The notes: a model not told the origin generated them from the letters alone. A stretch of DNA of 64,000 nucleotides from Paracoccus homiensis (GCF_900111675.1 NZ_FOHO01000004.1:289786-353785); one strand, 5' to 3'; positions 41,462 through 50,366 are shown, counted from the first letter of the stretch. Translations and numbers: made by a program.

Positions 41462-41570
41462 AAGGCGTTTTTAATCGCCAGATCCTCGCCAGTCATGGGA
41501 GATGGCGGCATATCGGCCGCGAATCGCGAATCGCCCGCCGGACATGTCGAGACTGGACCGAAGCACCTCA

Positions 41571-41633
41571 ATTGGGGGACGTTCCGGCCATGACAGGCGC
41601 AAAATAGGGGACATCACGCGCGGATTAGGGGAC
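41571..41633 (+). repeat. Iteron-like direct repeats
   Basis: Three same-strand copies of AWTWGGGGAC-like 10-mers: ATTGGGGGAC (41571), AATAGGGGAC (41603) and ATTAGGGGAC (41624). Start-to-start distances of 32 and 21 bases are close to three and two helical turns. A weaker match AATGGGGTCA lies at 41741. They are candidate binding sites of the initiator. Confidence 0.6.
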
Positions 41634-41881
41634 GCCTTGGATGTCACCCAATACCATAGATACCGATTTTTGAATCTGAATTCGGGTGATCCGGATGCTA
41701 CAATGCTTAACGCCTTGACAGAATCGTCGCTCAGGACGCAAATGGGGTCAGGTTGGTGAAAAGCGTTGCCAAGCGATTCTCGAAGCAGCGCCGACATAGA
41801 TCGATCACCACCCCGAGCAGAAAAGCCGCCCAAGCGGCGTCAGGACATATGGCCGACAACGTTCGGCAGGCAGGAGCAGTG

Positions 41882-42553
41882 ATGCAGGTGATCCGTCCCG
41901 TCGGCCGAGAGGCGGCGGCGAAGAAATATGATATTTTGTCTGCGATGATGGCGCATGCAATGGCCGGTGACCAGAACCGGCAGCGCCTCGTCATGCGGCT
42001 GATGTCACTGATCACTGCACGTTATAACTGGCAGCGCAACGAGCTTGCGATCGGTCAACGAGAGATTGCCCGCCTGTGGTGTGTCGATGAACGCACGGTA
42101 AAGCGGGACATGGCAAGGCTGCGCCAGCTAGGCTGGATCGAGGTCAAGCGTCAGGGCGCGCGGGGCAGGGTGGCGATACTGGGCCTGAACCTTGAACGCA
42201 TCATGCTGGATACCCGCGCCGAATGGATCAATATCGGCACCGATTTCGTCGAGAGGCTTGAACCGGACCAAGCGCCGACACCCAACACGGTCGTTCCGTT
42301 CCGGCGTCCCAACGTGGCGGCATCCGACCTGTGGGGGCAGATTTGCGTCAAGCTTGCCGATGAGGATCCGGCGACATTTGAAGCCTGGTTCGCCAATCTG
42401 AAACAGGGCACCGTCGAAGAAGGCTGCCTAGAGCTTCTGTCGCCGTCGCGCTTTCATGCGACCTATCTGCGCACCCATCTTTTGTCGCGTTTGAAGACCG
42501 TCGCCAGACGCGTGGACCCTGGCATCGCAGTAGTCCGCATTTCGGTCGTTTGA
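41882..42553 (+). CDS. Replication initiator with DnaA N-terminal-like C-terminus (DnaA-like plasmid type)
   Basis: A 223-residue protein. The first half has a winged-helix (LAIGQREIARLWCVDERTVK, then RDMARLRQLGWIEVKRQGAR). The C-terminal part (LWGQICVKLADEDPATFEAW, LELLSPSRFHATYLRTHLLS) reads like DnaA domain I, normally at the N-terminus of DnaA. This combination is the signature of the 'DnaA-like' replicases of Rhodobacterales plasmids. The ATG at 41882 has AGGAG five bases upstream; in-frame alternatives are the ATG at 41849 and the GTG at 41756. It is divergent from parAB with the presumed origin between. Confidence 0.8.
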   Translation: MQVIRPVGREAAAKKYDILSAMMAHAMAGDQNRQRLVMRLMSLITARYNWQRNELAIGQREIARLWCVDERTVKRDMARLRQLGWIEVKRQGARGRVAILGLNLERIMLDTRAEWINIGTDFVERLEPDQAPTPNTVVPFRRPNVAASDLWGQICVKLADEDPATFEAWFANLKQGTVEEGCLELLSPSRFHATYLRTHLLSRLKTVARRVDPGIAVVRISVV

Positions 42554-42617
42554 TGCGGATATGACGAAGCCGAGGTCTTGGACGATTCCCTCAATACAAA
42601 CCGCATTCTGGATGCGC

Positions 42618-43352
42618 CTAGCCCAGGATTGACGCCATCAGCTGGCTGGCCCGCGAGACGCCCAGCTTTTGATAGGCCCGCTGCCGATAGGTCAGCACCG
42701 TGGCGGCAGACAGACCCAGTTCGCCCGCGATCTGATCCGCCGTCAGCCCGGTCAGCGTCCGGGCGCAGACCTGTCTTTCGCGTGGCGTCAAAATCACATG
42801 GGTCTGCGCCAAGCGTGACTCGATCCGCGAGACCGGGGGCAGGGCGGTTTCCTGCTGCTGGATCTGGGTCAGGCCGGTAATCGCAAGCTGCGCCAGCGCA
42901 CCCAACTGTGCCATGTCCACATCCGCGTCGCGATGGCGATGATAGAAGGTGACGACCAGATCGTGATCGGCGAAGCGCCAGCCAAAGCAGATCTTTTCGG
43001 AGAAGCGCGGCCGCTCGAAGCACAGTTTGCGATAGGCGGCCAGTTCGATTGCATCGGCCGGAATCCGGCACAGAAAGCCCGACCCGGTCGGCGCGGCCAG
43101 TCGCGCGGCCACAGCCGGATCACTGTGATGAAAGCGTTTGGCATAGGCGGCCGCGCGTTCGGCGACATCATCCAGATCGCTGGAAGACGCTAGCGTGCGT
43201 GGCGCACCGTCGCCCGCGCGGTAGGCGAACAGTTCCTCGACCCCCGCCGCGCTATGGGCCGCATCCAGCAGGCGTTGCGAAAACAGCGCCGGATCGCGGG
43301 CCTGCAACAAGGCCGCCGCGCGCGCCGGATCGATCAGACCGGACCCCTGCAT
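42618..43352 (-). CDS. LuxR-family transcriptional regulator
   Basis: A 244-residue regulator with a C-terminal LuxR helix-turn-helix (LTPRERQVCARTLTGLTADQ, ATVLTYRQRAYQKLGVSRAS). The N-terminal sensor part (FHHSDPAVAARL, GFLCRIPADAIELAAY) is not a recognisable autoinducer domain. The ATG at 43352 has a GGGGGG stretch six bases upstream; an ATG at 43358 is possible but touches that stretch. It is divergent from the monooxygenase operon across about 98 bases and is its probable regulator. Confidence 0.82.
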   Translation of the reverse strand: MQGSGLIDPARAAALLQARDPALFSQRLLDAAHSAAGVEELFAYRAGDGAPRTLASSSDLDDVAERAAAYAKRFHHSDPAVAARLAAPTGSGFLCRIPADAIELAAYRKLCFERPRFSEKICFGWRFADHDLVVTFYHRHRDADVDMAQLGALAQLAITGLTQIQQQETALPPVSRIESRLAQTHVILTPRERQVCARTLTGLTADQIAGELGLSAATVLTYRQRAYQKLGVSRASQLMASILG

Positions 43353-43450
43353 CACCATCCCCCCTGATGTCCATAGTTCTGATGACATACGCGGGTAGAT
43401 CGTTTCAATAGAAATGATTCCGACGCCACAGGACAATTCTGGGAGAGATC

Positions 43451-44410
43451 ATGGCCAAGCCCTTTGCCTCATCCGCCGATACAACCGCCAAGACCGACAC
43501 GCTGGAGATTCTGGGGGATGGCGTCTATGCGCTGACCGCCGAAGGCGATCCAAATGTCGGCGCGGTCGAGGGCGAGGATTTCGTTGTCGCCATCGAATCC
43601 CGTGCCACGCCTGCCGCCTCGCGCGAATGGCTGAAGGTGTTGCGCGAACAGACAGACAAGCCGGTGCGCTATCTGGTCCTGACGCATTACCATGCTGTGC
43701 GGGTGCTGGGCGCCAGTGCATTTGATGCGCAAGATATCATCATGTCCGAGGCCAGCCGCGATCTGGTTGAAGAACGCGGCGAGCAGGACTGGAAAAGCGA
43801 ATTCGGCCGGATGCCGCGCCTTGCCAAGAATGCCGAAGAGGTGCCCGGCCTGACCTGGCCCACCATCACCTTTGCCACCGACTATGATATTGATCTGGGC
43901 GGCGATCGCGGCAAGCTGGAACTGCGCTTTCTGGGGCGCGGTCATACCGGGGGCGATGTCGCGGTCTGGCATGGCAAGACGCGCACCCTTTTCGCGGGCG
44001 ATCTGGTCGAATCCAAGGCCGCGCTGTACACCGGCGATGCCTATCACTTTGACTGGGCCGGCAAGACGCTGGACAATGTGAAGGCCTATCAGGCCGAATA
44101 TCTGATCGGCGGGCGCGGGCCGGTCTCGCGCGGTGTCGCCGAAACCGACGCGGCGGTCGAACAGACGCGCAAATTCCTGAACGGCATGATCGAGAATGTC
44201 GGCCGCGTTCACAAGGCCGGCGGCAATCTGAAACAGGCCTTCGAGGCGACGCGCGACGCACTTGCGCCCGAATTCGGCGCCTGGCCGATCTTCGAACATT
44301 GCCTGCCTTTCGATGTGCAGCGTCTGTGGGACGAGTTCGACGGGATCGAGCATCCCCGGATCTGGACCGCCGAGCGTGACCGCGAGGTCTGGGCTCAGCT
44401 TCAGGACTGA
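43451..44410 (+). CDS. Metallo-beta-lactamase-fold hydrolase with altered metal motif
   Basis: A 319-residue metallo-beta-lactamase-fold protein of the quinoprotein-relay-like type. The usual HxHxDH is replaced by THYHAVRVLG, so the Asp-His pair is missing, while later ligands look kept (GRGHTGGDVAVWH, LFAGDLVE). It may therefore bind one metal or act on an unusual substrate. First gene of an operon with an FAD monooxygenase. GGGAGAG precedes the ATG at 43451. Function unknown. Confidence 0.85.
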   Translation: MAKPFASSADTTAKTDTLEILGDGVYALTAEGDPNVGAVEGEDFVVAIESRATPAASREWLKVLREQTDKPVRYLVLTHYHAVRVLGASAFDAQDIIMSEASRDLVEERGEQDWKSEFGRMPRLAKNAEEVPGLTWPTITFATDYDIDLGGDRGKLELRFLGRGHTGGDVAVWHGKTRTLFAGDLVESKAALYTGDAYHFDWAGKTLDNVKAYQAEYLIGGRGPVSRGVAETDAAVEQTRKFLNGMIENVGRVHKAGGNLKQAFEATRDALAPEFGAWPIFEHCLPFDVQRLWDEFDGIEHPRIWTAERDREVWAQLQD

Positions 44411-44437
44411 TCGCCACCGAAGGGAGGAGACGCCATC

Positions 44438-46015
44438 ATGGCGAATGTCGAAGGTATCCCGATCTATCGAGAGATCGGGTCGGTTCCGGCTGCCGGAATG
44501 TCACGGGACAAGGCGCGGGTCACCGTGGTCGGGGCGGGGCCTGTGGGCCTTGCCATGGCACTGGATCTGGGGCGGCGCGGTCATCCGGTGACGGTGCTGA
44601 CGCGGCTGGACTTCATCGCGCATTGTTCCAAGGCGATCTGCTTTTCCAAACGTTCGCTGGATATTCTGGATCGGCTTGGCGTGGGCGACCGCGCAATTGC
44701 CAAGGGCGTGACCTGGAACCTGGGCAAGGTGTTCTGGGGGGCGGGCGATCAGCCGGTCTATCAGTTCGACATGCTGCCGGTGAAGGATCAGAAGCGCCCC
44801 GGCTTCGTGAATATCCAGCAATACTATATCGAGGAATATCTGCTGGATGCGTTGCTGGATCTGCCCGATGTCCAGATCCGCTGGGGCCATCAGGTGACCG
44901 CGGTCACGCCGCAGGACGGCGGCGTCCAGTTGCGGGTCAGCGCCGCCGATGGCGATTACAGCCTGACGACCGAATGGGTGGTCGCCTGCGACGGAGCGCG
45001 TTCCACCGTGCGCGACTGCATGGGGCTGGATTTCGAAGGCCGGGTGTTCGAGGATAATTTCCTGATCGCCGATATCCGCATGACCGGGCATGACATGCCG
45101 CCCGAACGCTGGTTCTGGTTCGATCCGCCCTTCAATCCGGGCAAATCGGCCCTGATGCATCGCCAGCCCGATGATGTCTGGCGGCTGGATTTCCAGCTGG
45201 GCTGGGATATCGACCGTGACGCCGCGACCCGGCCCGAAAAAGTCGAACCCTTCGTCCGGGCCATGCTGGGCGAGGGCGTCGAATTTCAGCGCGAATGGTA
45301 TTCGGTCTATACGTTCCAGTGTCGTCGCATGGCGCGTTTCGTGCATGGCCGGGTGATCTTTGCCGGTGACAGCGCGCATCTGGTGTCGCCCTTCGGGGCG
45401 CGGGGCTGCAATGGCGGGTTCGCCGATATCGACAATCTGGGCTGGAAGCTGGATCTGGTGCTGAGGGGCCAGGCCGACGCGCGGTTGATCGACAGCTATG
45501 ACCACGAGGCGATCGTGACGGCGGATGAGAATATCCTGAATTCGTCCCGTTCGACCGATTTCCTGACGCCGAAATCGACGGCCAGTCAGGCGCTGCGGGA
45601 TGCGGTTCTGCAACTGGCGCAGGATCACGCCTTTGCGCGGCCCTTCGTGAATTCGGGCCGATTGTCGACGCCGGTCAGCTATCCTGACAGCCCGCTCTCG
45701 ACGCCCGACAGTGATGATTGGGACGGCGGTGTCGCGCCGGGTGCACCCGTGTTGGACGCGCCGCATGACGGTGGCTGGCTGCTGGACGCGCTGGGGCAGG
45801 GGTTCGTGTTGCTGACCTGCGAGTGGTCGGGCGCGGTGCCGGACGGGGTGCAGGTGATCGCGGTCAGCGGGCTTGCGGCCGACCGGCTGGGTCTGTCATC
45901 CGGCAACGCCGCGCTGATCCGTCCTGATCATTATGTCGCGGCGCGGTGGCGGCGGCCGGGCCGTGACGCGATCCAATCCGCATTGCTGCGCGCGCAAGGG
46001 GGGCTTCATGGCTAG
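44438..46015 (+). CDS. FAD-dependent aromatic hydroxylase (MhpA-like)
   Basis: A 525-residue group A flavoprotein monooxygenase. It contains the FAD-binding VTVVGAGPVGLAMALDLG, the DG motif VACDGARSTVRDCMG and the GD motif VIFAGDSAHLVSPFGARGCN. A thioredoxin-like C-terminal extension follows, as in 3-(3-hydroxyphenyl)propionate and resorcinol hydroxylases. It would hydroxylate a phenolic acid using NAD(P)H. It starts 27 bases after the hydrolase gene and overlaps the small DUF2783 gene by eight bases. Confidence 0.88.
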   Translation: MANVEGIPIYREIGSVPAAGMSRDKARVTVVGAGPVGLAMALDLGRRGHPVTVLTRLDFIAHCSKAICFSKRSLDILDRLGVGDRAIAKGVTWNLGKVFWGAGDQPVYQFDMLPVKDQKRPGFVNIQQYYIEEYLLDALLDLPDVQIRWGHQVTAVTPQDGGVQLRVSAADGDYSLTTEWVVACDGARSTVRDCMGLDFEGRVFEDNFLIADIRMTGHDMPPERWFWFDPPFNPGKSALMHRQPDDVWRLDFQLGWDIDRDAATRPEKVEPFVRAMLGEGVEFQREWYSVYTFQCRRMARFVHGRVIFAGDSAHLVSPFGARGCNGGFADIDNLGWKLDLVLRGQADARLIDSYDHEAIVTADENILNSSRSTDFLTPKSTASQALRDAVLQLAQDHAFARPFVNSGRLSTPVSYPDSPLSTPDSDDWDGGVAPGAPVLDAPHDGGWLLDALGQGFVLLTCEWSGAVPDGVQVIAVSGLAADRLGLSSGNAALIRPDHYVAARWRRPGRDAIQSALLRAQGGLHG

Positions 46016-46199
46016 TCTGAACACCGCACCGAACCTGTCGGGCCACGACGATATCTATGAGCGTCTGATCGGCCTGCATGACGGGCTGAGCGAGGGCGAA
46101 AGCCTTCAGGCCTGGTCGCGTCTGGTTCTGCTGCTGATCAACCATATCGGCGACCGCGACGTGATCGACGAGGCGATCCGTCTGGCTGCCCCAAGATAA
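46008..46199 (+). CDS. Small DUF2783-like protein
   Basis: A 63-residue protein (DDIYERLIGLHDGLSEGESL, LLLINHIGDRDVIDEAIRLA) of the DUF2783 type, which is found next to MhpA-like flavoproteins. The ATG at 46008 lies inside the end of the monooxygenase gene, so it is translationally coupled. Function unknown; perhaps a partner of the monooxygenase. Confidence 0.75.
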   Translation: MASLNTAPNLSGHDDIYERLIGLHDGLSEGESLQAWSRLVLLLINHIGDRDVIDEAIRLAAPR

Positions 46200-46229
46200 C
46201 CGTTTCAATCGCCATAGGAGGAGCGCGCG

Positions 46230-47159
46230 ATGAAGAACATGAAAACGCTGCTGACGGGGGCGGCGCTGTTGTTGGGTCTTGCGGGCTCGGCCCTTGCCGA
46301 AACCGAACTTGTCATCCTTGGCACCGGCACGCCGGTCGCCGATGGCGATCGCGCGGGTTCGGGCGCGGCGGTCATCCATGATGGTCGTGCCTATCTGTTC
46401 GATATCGGCGGCGGGGTCGTGCAGAACATGATCAAGGCCAGCGGCGTGTCGGGGGTGGCGGCGCCTAAGGAACCGAAGGGCCGCGAAGCGCTGTTTCCAA
46501 CGGTGGTGGACCACCTGTTCCTGACCCATATGCACAGCGATCACATCATGGATTTCCCGGAACTGGCCGGAACGCTGTGGTGGCGGCGCGACAACCAGAT
46601 GACGGTTCATGGCCCGACCGGGACACAGGCGGTGGCCGACGGCTATTACCAGATGCTGCAGATCGACACCCGCCTGCGGATCGACGGCAATCAACCGGTC
46701 GACAAGCCCGAGAATTACAAGGTCGCGGTTACCGAACATGACGGCCCCTTCACGGTGACCGATGGCGATGTCACGATCGAGGCGTTTTCGGTTCCGCATG
46801 GCGATATCAGCCCGTCATTCGGCTATCGGATCACGACGCCCGACAAGGTGATCGTGATTTCGGGCGATACAAATGAATCCGACGAGGTGATCCGCATGGC
46901 CAAGGGTGCCGATATCCTCGTCCACGAGGTCATCAGCACCGAAGGCCTGAACGCGCTGCCGGAATTCTGGCAGGATTATCACAACCATGCCCACACGACC
47001 ACGGCCGAGCTGGCCAGGATCGCCGCCGAGGCGCAGCCTGGGCTTCTGGTCCTGACGCATATCCTGCATTACGGCGCACCGATCGAAAGCGCCCTGACGG
47101 AAATTCAGGCGCAATATGACGGGCAGGTGGTGCTGGCCGACGATCTGGACGGCTTCTAG
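46230..47159 (+). CDS. Exported metallo-beta-lactamase-fold hydrolase
   Basis: A 309-residue protein with a signal peptide (LLTGAALLLGLAGSALAE, cleaved after ALA) and a complete metal site, THMHSDHIMDF, HGD and ISGDTNESDE. It looks like the RNase Z/arylsulfatase-like branch but is exported, so it acts in the periplasm. GGAGGAG precedes the ATG at 46230. It ends the operon that starts with the other metallo-beta-lactamase-fold gene; the two differ strongly in the metal motif and location. Confidence 0.87.
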   Translation: MKNMKTLLTGAALLLGLAGSALAETELVILGTGTPVADGDRAGSGAAVIHDGRAYLFDIGGGVVQNMIKASGVSGVAAPKEPKGREALFPTVVDHLFLTHMHSDHIMDFPELAGTLWWRRDNQMTVHGPTGTQAVADGYYQMLQIDTRLRIDGNQPVDKPENYKVAVTEHDGPFTVTDGDVTIEAFSVPHGDISPSFGYRITTPDKVIVISGDTNESDEVIRMAKGADILVHEVISTEGLNALPEFWQDYHNHAHTTTAELARIAAEAQPGLLVLTHILHYGAPIESALTEIQAQYDGQVVLADDLDGF

Positions 47160-47165
47160 ACCGCG

Positions 47166-47921
47166 TCAGCCAAAGCGCCGCACCGCGATCCCGCCCTGTT
47201 CCAGATCCCGGCGCAGGGCGGTTGCCATGGCGACGGCCTCGGCCGTGTCGCCATGCACGCAGATCGTATCGATGCGGCAGGGGATACGCTTGCCGCCAAG
47301 CGTGTGGATGGCCCCGTCGCGCAGCATCGCGATCATGCGCCCTGCGGCCTGCGCCGGATCGTGCAGAACCGCGCCGGGTTTGCTGCGGTCGACCAGCGAG
47401 GCGTCGTCCTCATAGGCCCGGTCGGCAAAGATTTCGGCGGCGACGGTCGCGCCCAGTTCGCGGGCCACGGCCTCCATCCGGGTTCCCGCAAGCGCGACGA
47501 TGATGATCTGCGGATCGACACGCAGCGCGGCCTGATAGCAGGCGCGCGCGATGGCCGGGTCGTCGGTCGCCATGTTCGACAACGCGCCATGCAGCTTCAG
47601 GTGACGAACCTGCGTGCCAAGCGACCGCGCAATGCCCTGCGCCGCGCCCAGTTGATAGGCGACCATGTTGCCCAGTTCCTCGGCCGACAGGTTGATCCGG
47701 CGGCGGCCAAAGCCCTGAAGGTCGTGAAAACCCGGATGCGCCCCGATGCCGACGCCCTTGTCCGCCGCCTGTCGCATGGTCCGCGCCATCACATCGGGGT
47801 CGCCGGCGTGAAAGCCGCAGGCGATATTGGCCGAGGTCACGACATCCAGCAGCGCCCGGTCGTCGCCCATCGTCCAGGGGCCAAAGCTTTCGCCCATGTC
47901 GGAATTCAGATCGACCTGCAT
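47166..47921 (-). CDS. pxpA: 5-oxoprolinase subunit A (LamB/YcsF family)
   Basis: A 251-residue LamB/YcsF protein with the family start MQVDLNSDMGESFGPW and GFHAGDPDVMARTMRQAADK, GAHPGFHDLQGFGRR, VRHLKLHGALSNM. With PxpB and PxpC it forms the ATP-dependent prokaryotic 5-oxoprolinase that opens 5-oxoproline to glutamate. It starts inside the end of pxpC (16-base overlap). Last gene of the operon. Confidence 0.92.
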   Translation of the reverse strand: MQVDLNSDMGESFGPWTMGDDRALLDVVTSANIACGFHAGDPDVMARTMRQAADKGVGIGAHPGFHDLQGFGRRRINLSAEELGNMVAYQLGAAQGIARSLGTQVRHLKLHGALSNMATDDPAIARACYQAALRVDPQIIIVALAGTRMEAVARELGATVAAEIFADRAYEDDASLVDRSKPGAVLHDPAQAAGRMIAMLRDGAIHTLGGKRIPCRIDTICVHGDTAEAVAMATALRRDLEQGGIAVRRFG

Positions 47922-48937
47922 CGGCACTCCTCCAGTTCGCGCCCGGCGGTCACACCGCCAACCAATTGATAGGACAGAAGATCCGCGATGGTCGAGGGGT
48001 CGCGGATCAGGTTGTGGCAACGGGCTGCCGCCTCGTGCAGCAGATCGGCGTCGCTGCGCCATAGCGCATCGGCCTGATCCTGTGTCAGCCGTTGAAATCG
48101 CAGCATCGCGCCCGGTGCGGCCTGTGCCATGCGCGGCAGATCCGCGGGAATGATCTGCCCGATCCGAGGATAGCCGCCCATGGTCTGACATTCGGCCATC
48201 AGCACATAGGGCAGCCCGTCGCCGGTCATTTGCAGATCGCCCGGCCCGATCATGTCCGAGGCCAGCCCCGCCGCATGATCGCTGGTAAAGCGGGGCTTGG
48301 CATCCAGTTGGATCCCCTGTCGATTGCCGCGCGGGGCGCGGGTGAACGGCGTGTCGTAAAAGGCCTGCAACACGTCATCGTCGAAAAGCCCGGTCTGCGG
48401 CCCGTCCGCCACGCGCAGCGTGCCACCGTTGAAGCGGCCCGCCACCTCGATCACGCGAGGCGGGGCGTCGGGGTCGGGGTCCGGGGCGCAGGGCAGCGTG
48501 TCGCCCGCGGTCAGGAATGCGCCCAGCCCTGCGGAAAGATGTGCGGCGCGACTGCCCAGCATCGGCGGCGTGTCGATCCCGCCTGCCGGGGTCAGATAAC
48601 CATAGACGCCCGATTGTACCGCGCCGATGCGCAGTTTCTGACCCGGCAGGATCAGGTGGCTGGCCTGCCAGCGCAGCGGCGCATCGTCCAGCGTCGCCAA
48701 CATCGCTGCGCCGGTCAGCGCGACCCGTGTGGGCGCGGTGACGGAAAACAGCCCCCCCGCGCCCGCCATCTCGATCCCGGCCAAAGGCGCGGGCAGGTCC
48801 AGCAGCGCGGCAGCTTCGATCAGGGCAAGGCGGTCCATCGCCCCTCCGCGCGACAGGCCCTGCCCCAGATAGCCTTCGCGGCCCATGTCCTGCACGGTCA
48901 GGATACCATCGGCGCGGTCGATCCGCAGGGTGGTCAT
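47906..48937 (-). CDS. pxpC: 5-oxoprolinase subunit C (biotin-dependent carboxylase-like)
   Basis: A 343-residue protein of the allophanate-hydrolase subunit 2 family: TVQDMGREGYLGQGLSRGGA, NRQGIQLDAKPRF, DLQMTGDGLPYVLMAECQTM, GYPRIGQIIPADLPR. It is a PxpC-type subunit, encoded between pxpB and pxpA. Its ATG overlaps the pxpB stop by four bases. Confidence 0.92.
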   Translation of the reverse strand: MTTLRIDRADGILTVQDMGREGYLGQGLSRGGAMDRLALIEAAALLDLPAPLAGIEMAGAGGLFSVTAPTRVALTGAAMLATLDDAPLRWQASHLILPGQKLRIGAVQSGVYGYLTPAGGIDTPPMLGSRAAHLSAGLGAFLTAGDTLPCAPDPDPDAPPRVIEVAGRFNGGTLRVADGPQTGLFDDDVLQAFYDTPFTRAPRGNRQGIQLDAKPRFTSDHAAGLASDMIGPGDLQMTGDGLPYVLMAECQTMGGYPRIGQIIPADLPRMAQAAPGAMLRFQRLTQDQADALWRSDADLLHEAAARCHNLIRDPSTIADLLSYQLVGGVTAGRELEECRCRSI

Positions 48938-49674
48938 GCCAGCACCTCCAATGTCGCGCCGCCAAGCCCGTCGGGCGCGGCGGCCAGTTCGCGCAGCCGG
49001 TCCGCCGTGACGGGGGTGTAGCGGATCGCATCCCCCGCCAGCAGCGGCATTGGCGTATTGCGGTCTGGATCGAAATTGCGAAAGGCGCTTTGCGCCACCT
49101 GTCGCCAGCCGGTCGCGGATTCGGCGCTGAACATCACGATCTGGCGCACGGCGACCACGACCGCCCCGGCAGGCACGCGCGGGTTCAGTTCCGACATGCG
49201 CGGAATGTCCCATGCCTGCGGCAGAAGCCCGATATAGGGCTGACCGGGCGCAAAGCCGATGGTCAGCACGTTCAGGTCGCTGCCGCAGATGGTCTGGATG
49301 GCCTGCTGTTCGTCGATCCCGGCCATCCGCGCAACCTCGGCCAGTTGCGGGCCATGCTGGCCGCCAAAGACCGCCGGGATGGTCCAGCGCCGCAGCGGGG
49401 CGGGCTGCGGCGGCGGGTCCGCCGCAATCGCGCTTGCCTGCGGCCCCAGTCGCGCTGCCAGCCGGGCACGGTCGGTGCGGGCCGGATCGAAACGCAGCAG
49501 GACGGATACCAGACCCGGCGCGATCTCGACCACGCCAGCGGGGGGATGATCCTGCAGGCCGCGGGCCAGAACCTGCGCCGCCGTCATCGCAACGGGATCG
49601 GGGCGCAGCGCGAACCGGACCAGAACTCCGTCTGGACCGGCGGGCAGGATGTCAGAGGTCAGCGAAGCGGTCAT
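48934..49674 (-). CDS. pxpB: 5-oxoprolinase subunit B
   Basis: A 246-residue protein of the allophanate-hydrolase subunit 1/KipI family, with VEIAPGLVSVLLRFDP, IPAVFGGQHGPQL and TIGFAPGQPYIGLLP. It couples ATP hydrolysis to ring opening in PxpABC. It starts nine bases after the DUF2848 gene. Confidence 0.9.
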   Translation of the reverse strand: MTASLTSDILPAGPDGVLVRFALRPDPVAMTAAQVLARGLQDHPPAGVVEIAPGLVSVLLRFDPARTDRARLAARLGPQASAIAADPPPQPAPLRRWTIPAVFGGQHGPQLAEVARMAGIDEQQAIQTICGSDLNVLTIGFAPGQPYIGLLPQAWDIPRMSELNPRVPAGAVVVAVRQIVMFSAESATGWRQVAQSAFRNFDPDRNTPMPLLAGDAIRYTPVTADRLRELAAAPDGLGGATLEVLA

Positions 49675-49682
49675 GGCAGGGG

Positions 49683-50351
49683 TCAGGCAATATCGGGCAG
49701 GGTGGTCGTGGCGTATTCATGCGCGATGCTGCGCCCCGTCGCGGGGTCGGTCATGCGCATCCGGAACCGGCCCGCCGGACGCACGCCGCCGATCGCGCCG
49801 AAGGTGCCGCACATCATCGCGACGGGGCCGTCCTTGGCAAGATCGTCGAACCCTGCGCCGTCGATCAGATCGGCCAGCGGCCGGATCGAGGCCGCCGTGC
49901 CCTTCTGGTATTCGACCCAGTCGCCGTCCTCGTGGACCCAGCTTTCCAGCACCAGATCCTCGAGCCGGTCGGCGATCCCGTCCCAGTCCCACAGCTGCGC
50001 TGCGCAAGGCTTGGCGCAGACCTGCTTCGACATGGCGACCGAATGCGCCTCGAGCGCACGGTCGGTATGGTCCGACCCCAGCCCCAGCCAGCGGCGGGTG
50101 CCGTCCTGCACGATCATCGGTTCGACCTCGCCCGAGGATGCCGGGCCCACGGCCTGAATTTCGTCCGCGGTGGTCAGCAGCGACGCGGACACGCGATAGA
50201 ACAGCGGCGTGGCCGAGGGCGGCTTGACCCCCAGTTCGGCCAGCTCGTCGATATGGTGCTGGATGGCGTCCTGGTTGCGGCCCGTCCAGCCCGCGATGAT
50301 CAGGTTCGCGGGCGTCAGGTCCAGCGCCGTTCCGTCGACGGTGAATTGCAT
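49683..50351 (-). CDS. DUF2848-family protein
   Basis: A 222-residue protein of the DUF2848 type (LNIA-type start MQFTVDGTALDLTPANLIIA, GWTGRNQDAIQHHIDELAEL, SDHTDRALEAHSVAMSKQVC, MCGTFGAIGGVRP). It resembles a fumarylacetoacetase-like fold but no function is established. It sits between the TRAP transporter and 5-oxoprolinase genes, so it probably acts on the same substrate or a precursor. Confidence 0.85.
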   Translation of the reverse strand: MQFTVDGTALDLTPANLIIAGWTGRNQDAIQHHIDELAELGVKPPSATPLFYRVSASLLTTADEIQAVGPASSGEVEPMIVQDGTRRWLGLGSDHTDRALEAHSVAMSKQVCAKPCAAQLWDWDGIADRLEDLVLESWVHEDGDWVEYQKGTAASIRPLADLIDGAGFDDLAKDGPVAMMCGTFGAIGGVRPAGRFRMRMTDPATGRSIAHEYATTTLPDIA

Positions 50352-50366
50352 GAAGTCAGTCCTTTG

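Larger units (their letters stand above)
41392..41881. other. Probable replication origin region (oriV) between parA and the initiator gene
   Basis: No gene is seen in these 490 bases. They hold the parA promoter, a tandem GAATCGC pair (41521-41534), three iteron-like repeats (41571-41633) and an AT-rich stretch (41640-41715). A perfect -35 box TTGACA at 41715-41720 lies upstream of the initiator gene. Placement between divergent parA and initiator genes is typical of a plasmid origin. Confidence 0.65.

Noticed and set aside
41451..41470. CCTTTTGGCAAAAGG followed by GCGTTTTT as a + strand terminator
   Set aside because: No + strand gene ends upstream of it; its position over the parA -35 box makes an operator more likely.
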